A program made the translations under genes and the position numbers. DNA of 64,000 nt, taken from assembly GCF_012935695.1 (NCBI RefSeq), contig NZ_CP052859.1, positions 5,497,001-5,561,000 of the forward strand. The letters run 5' to 3'. This DNA comes from Pseudomonas sp. ADAK18 (lineage in GTDB: Bacteria; Pseudomonadota; Gammaproteobacteria; Pseudomonadales; Pseudomonadaceae). Every line of letters starts with the position of its first letter. The stretch's first letter is position 1. The notes beneath the pieces were generated by a model. The model searched no databases and was not told where the DNA came from. It worked only from the letters and a program-made list of their open reading frames with translations. Of the stretch, positions 63,469 to 64,000 are shown in pieces.

Positions 63469-64000
63469 TGCACTTCACTGCCCACCTGTGGCTACCCTTC
63501 CACGACTTTGTGTTCATGCGCCGTGCCTTGCTTGGCGGCCTGGTCCTGGCCTGCAGCACGGCGCCACTCGGTGTGTTTCTGATCCTGCGCCGCATGAGCC
63601 TGATCGGTGACGCCGTGGCCCACGGCATCCTGCCCGGCGCCGCGCTGGGCTTCTGGTTTGCCGGCCTGAGTCTGCCCGCACTGACCATCGGTGGCCTCGG
63701 TGCCGGCCTGAGCATGGCCGGCCTCGCGGCGTGGATAACCCGTCGAACAGGACTGAAGGAAGACGCCAGCCTCGCCGCCATCTACCCGATTTCTCTGGCC
63801 AGCGGCGTGCTGATCCTCGGCATCGCCGGTAAACGTCTGGACCTGCTGCACCTGCTGTTCGGCTCGGCCCTGGCGGTAGATGGCCCGACCCTCACCGGCA
63901 TGCTCTGGGTTTCTGGTTTCAGCCTGATCGCCATGGCGCTGATCTACAAACCACTCTTGTTGGACACCCTCGACCCACTGTTCCTGCAAACCGTCAGCCG
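63468..64000 (+). CDS. zinc-type ABC transporter permease (ZnuB-like), 5' part
   Basis: First 177 residues visible; runs off the window. ABC-3 family: ALLGGLVLACSTAPLGVFLILRRMSLIGDAVAHGILPGAALGFWFAGLSLPALTIGGLGAGLSMAG and DASLAAIYPISLASGVLILG. Membrane channel for the ZnuC-like ATPase. A binding-protein gene is expected further downstream. Confidence 0.88.
   Translation, partial: MHFTAHLWLPFHDFVFMRRALLGGLVLACSTAPLGVFLILRRMSLIGDAVAHGILPGAALGFWFAGLSLPALTIGGLGAGLSMAGLAAWITRRTGLKEDASLAAIYPISLASGVLILGIAGKRLDLLHLLFGSALAVDGPTLTGMLWVSGFSLIAMALIYKPLLLDTLDPLFLQTVS

Overview
The window reads as a chromosomal segment of a fluorescent-group Pseudomonas. It is GC-rich, densely coding, studded with the inverted REP pairs (REPINs) typical of the P. 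fluorescens group, and carries gene blocks I recognise from the origin-proximal arm of Pseudomonas chromosomes: pst-phoU, purEK, aspA, pycA/pycB/pycR, uvrD, a Kef-type antiporter with pdxY, and a Zur-type block with dksA2, amiA and folE2. The assignment rests on protein recognition and gene order, not on a search.

Layout. 1-3059: end of a CorC/HlyC CBS protein, an M23 peptidase, a higBA-like toxin-antitoxin pair and a receiver-PilZ protein. 3227-10220: phosphate uptake operon pstSCAB-phoU on the minus strand, with a clear Pho box directly in front of pstC. 10467-17492: MFS transporter, thioesterase, hexose-6-P mutarotase, DUF3299 protein, GlsB-type membrane protein, purEK with a terminator-like hairpin in the purE leader, and a LysR regulator. 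17674-23170: aspartase, Na+/amino acid symporter, asparaginase and an AraC regulator, i.e. Asn/Asp/Ala use. 23327-25455: acetylpolyamine amidohydrolase translationally coupled to a periplasmic polyamine-binding protein.

25588-39873 is the accessory part. It holds a 1514-residue DUF6543/dermonecrotic-toxin-like protein, a MocR regulator whose linker is built from a 12-bp repeat made of DnaA-box-like sequence, a PaiB-like flavoprotein and two GNAT acetyltransferases, a hipA-hipB module with four operator-like 15-mers phased every 41-42 bp, and two tandem autotransporters of which the second has almost no passenger.

39949-52665: two-subunit pyruvate carboxylase with its LysR regulator, a HexR-like RpiR regulator with a perfect HexR-type box in its own promoter, a large PAS-GGDEF-EAL protein, uvrD, a Tim44-like protein and a SMI1/KNR4 protein. 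52746-56790: Kef-type antiporter, thioesterase, pdxY and a DUF3301 protein. 56784-64000: a zinc-limitation block. Two Zur-like palindromes, each between divergent genes, appear to drive four transcription units: dksA2-zigA-DUF1826-cobW-like; a 122-residue exported protein of unknown function; amiA; and folE2-znuC-like-znuB-like (cut by the window end). Together these supply zinc-free substitutes, zinc chaperones and zinc import.

Most promising unexplained items: the hip operator array, the DnaA-box minisatellite and a second DnaA-box cluster in the cobW-like gene, the purE leader hairpin, the large DUF6543 protein, and the small exported protein tied to Zur. I found no tRNA, rRNA, CRISPR array, prophage or insertion sequence.
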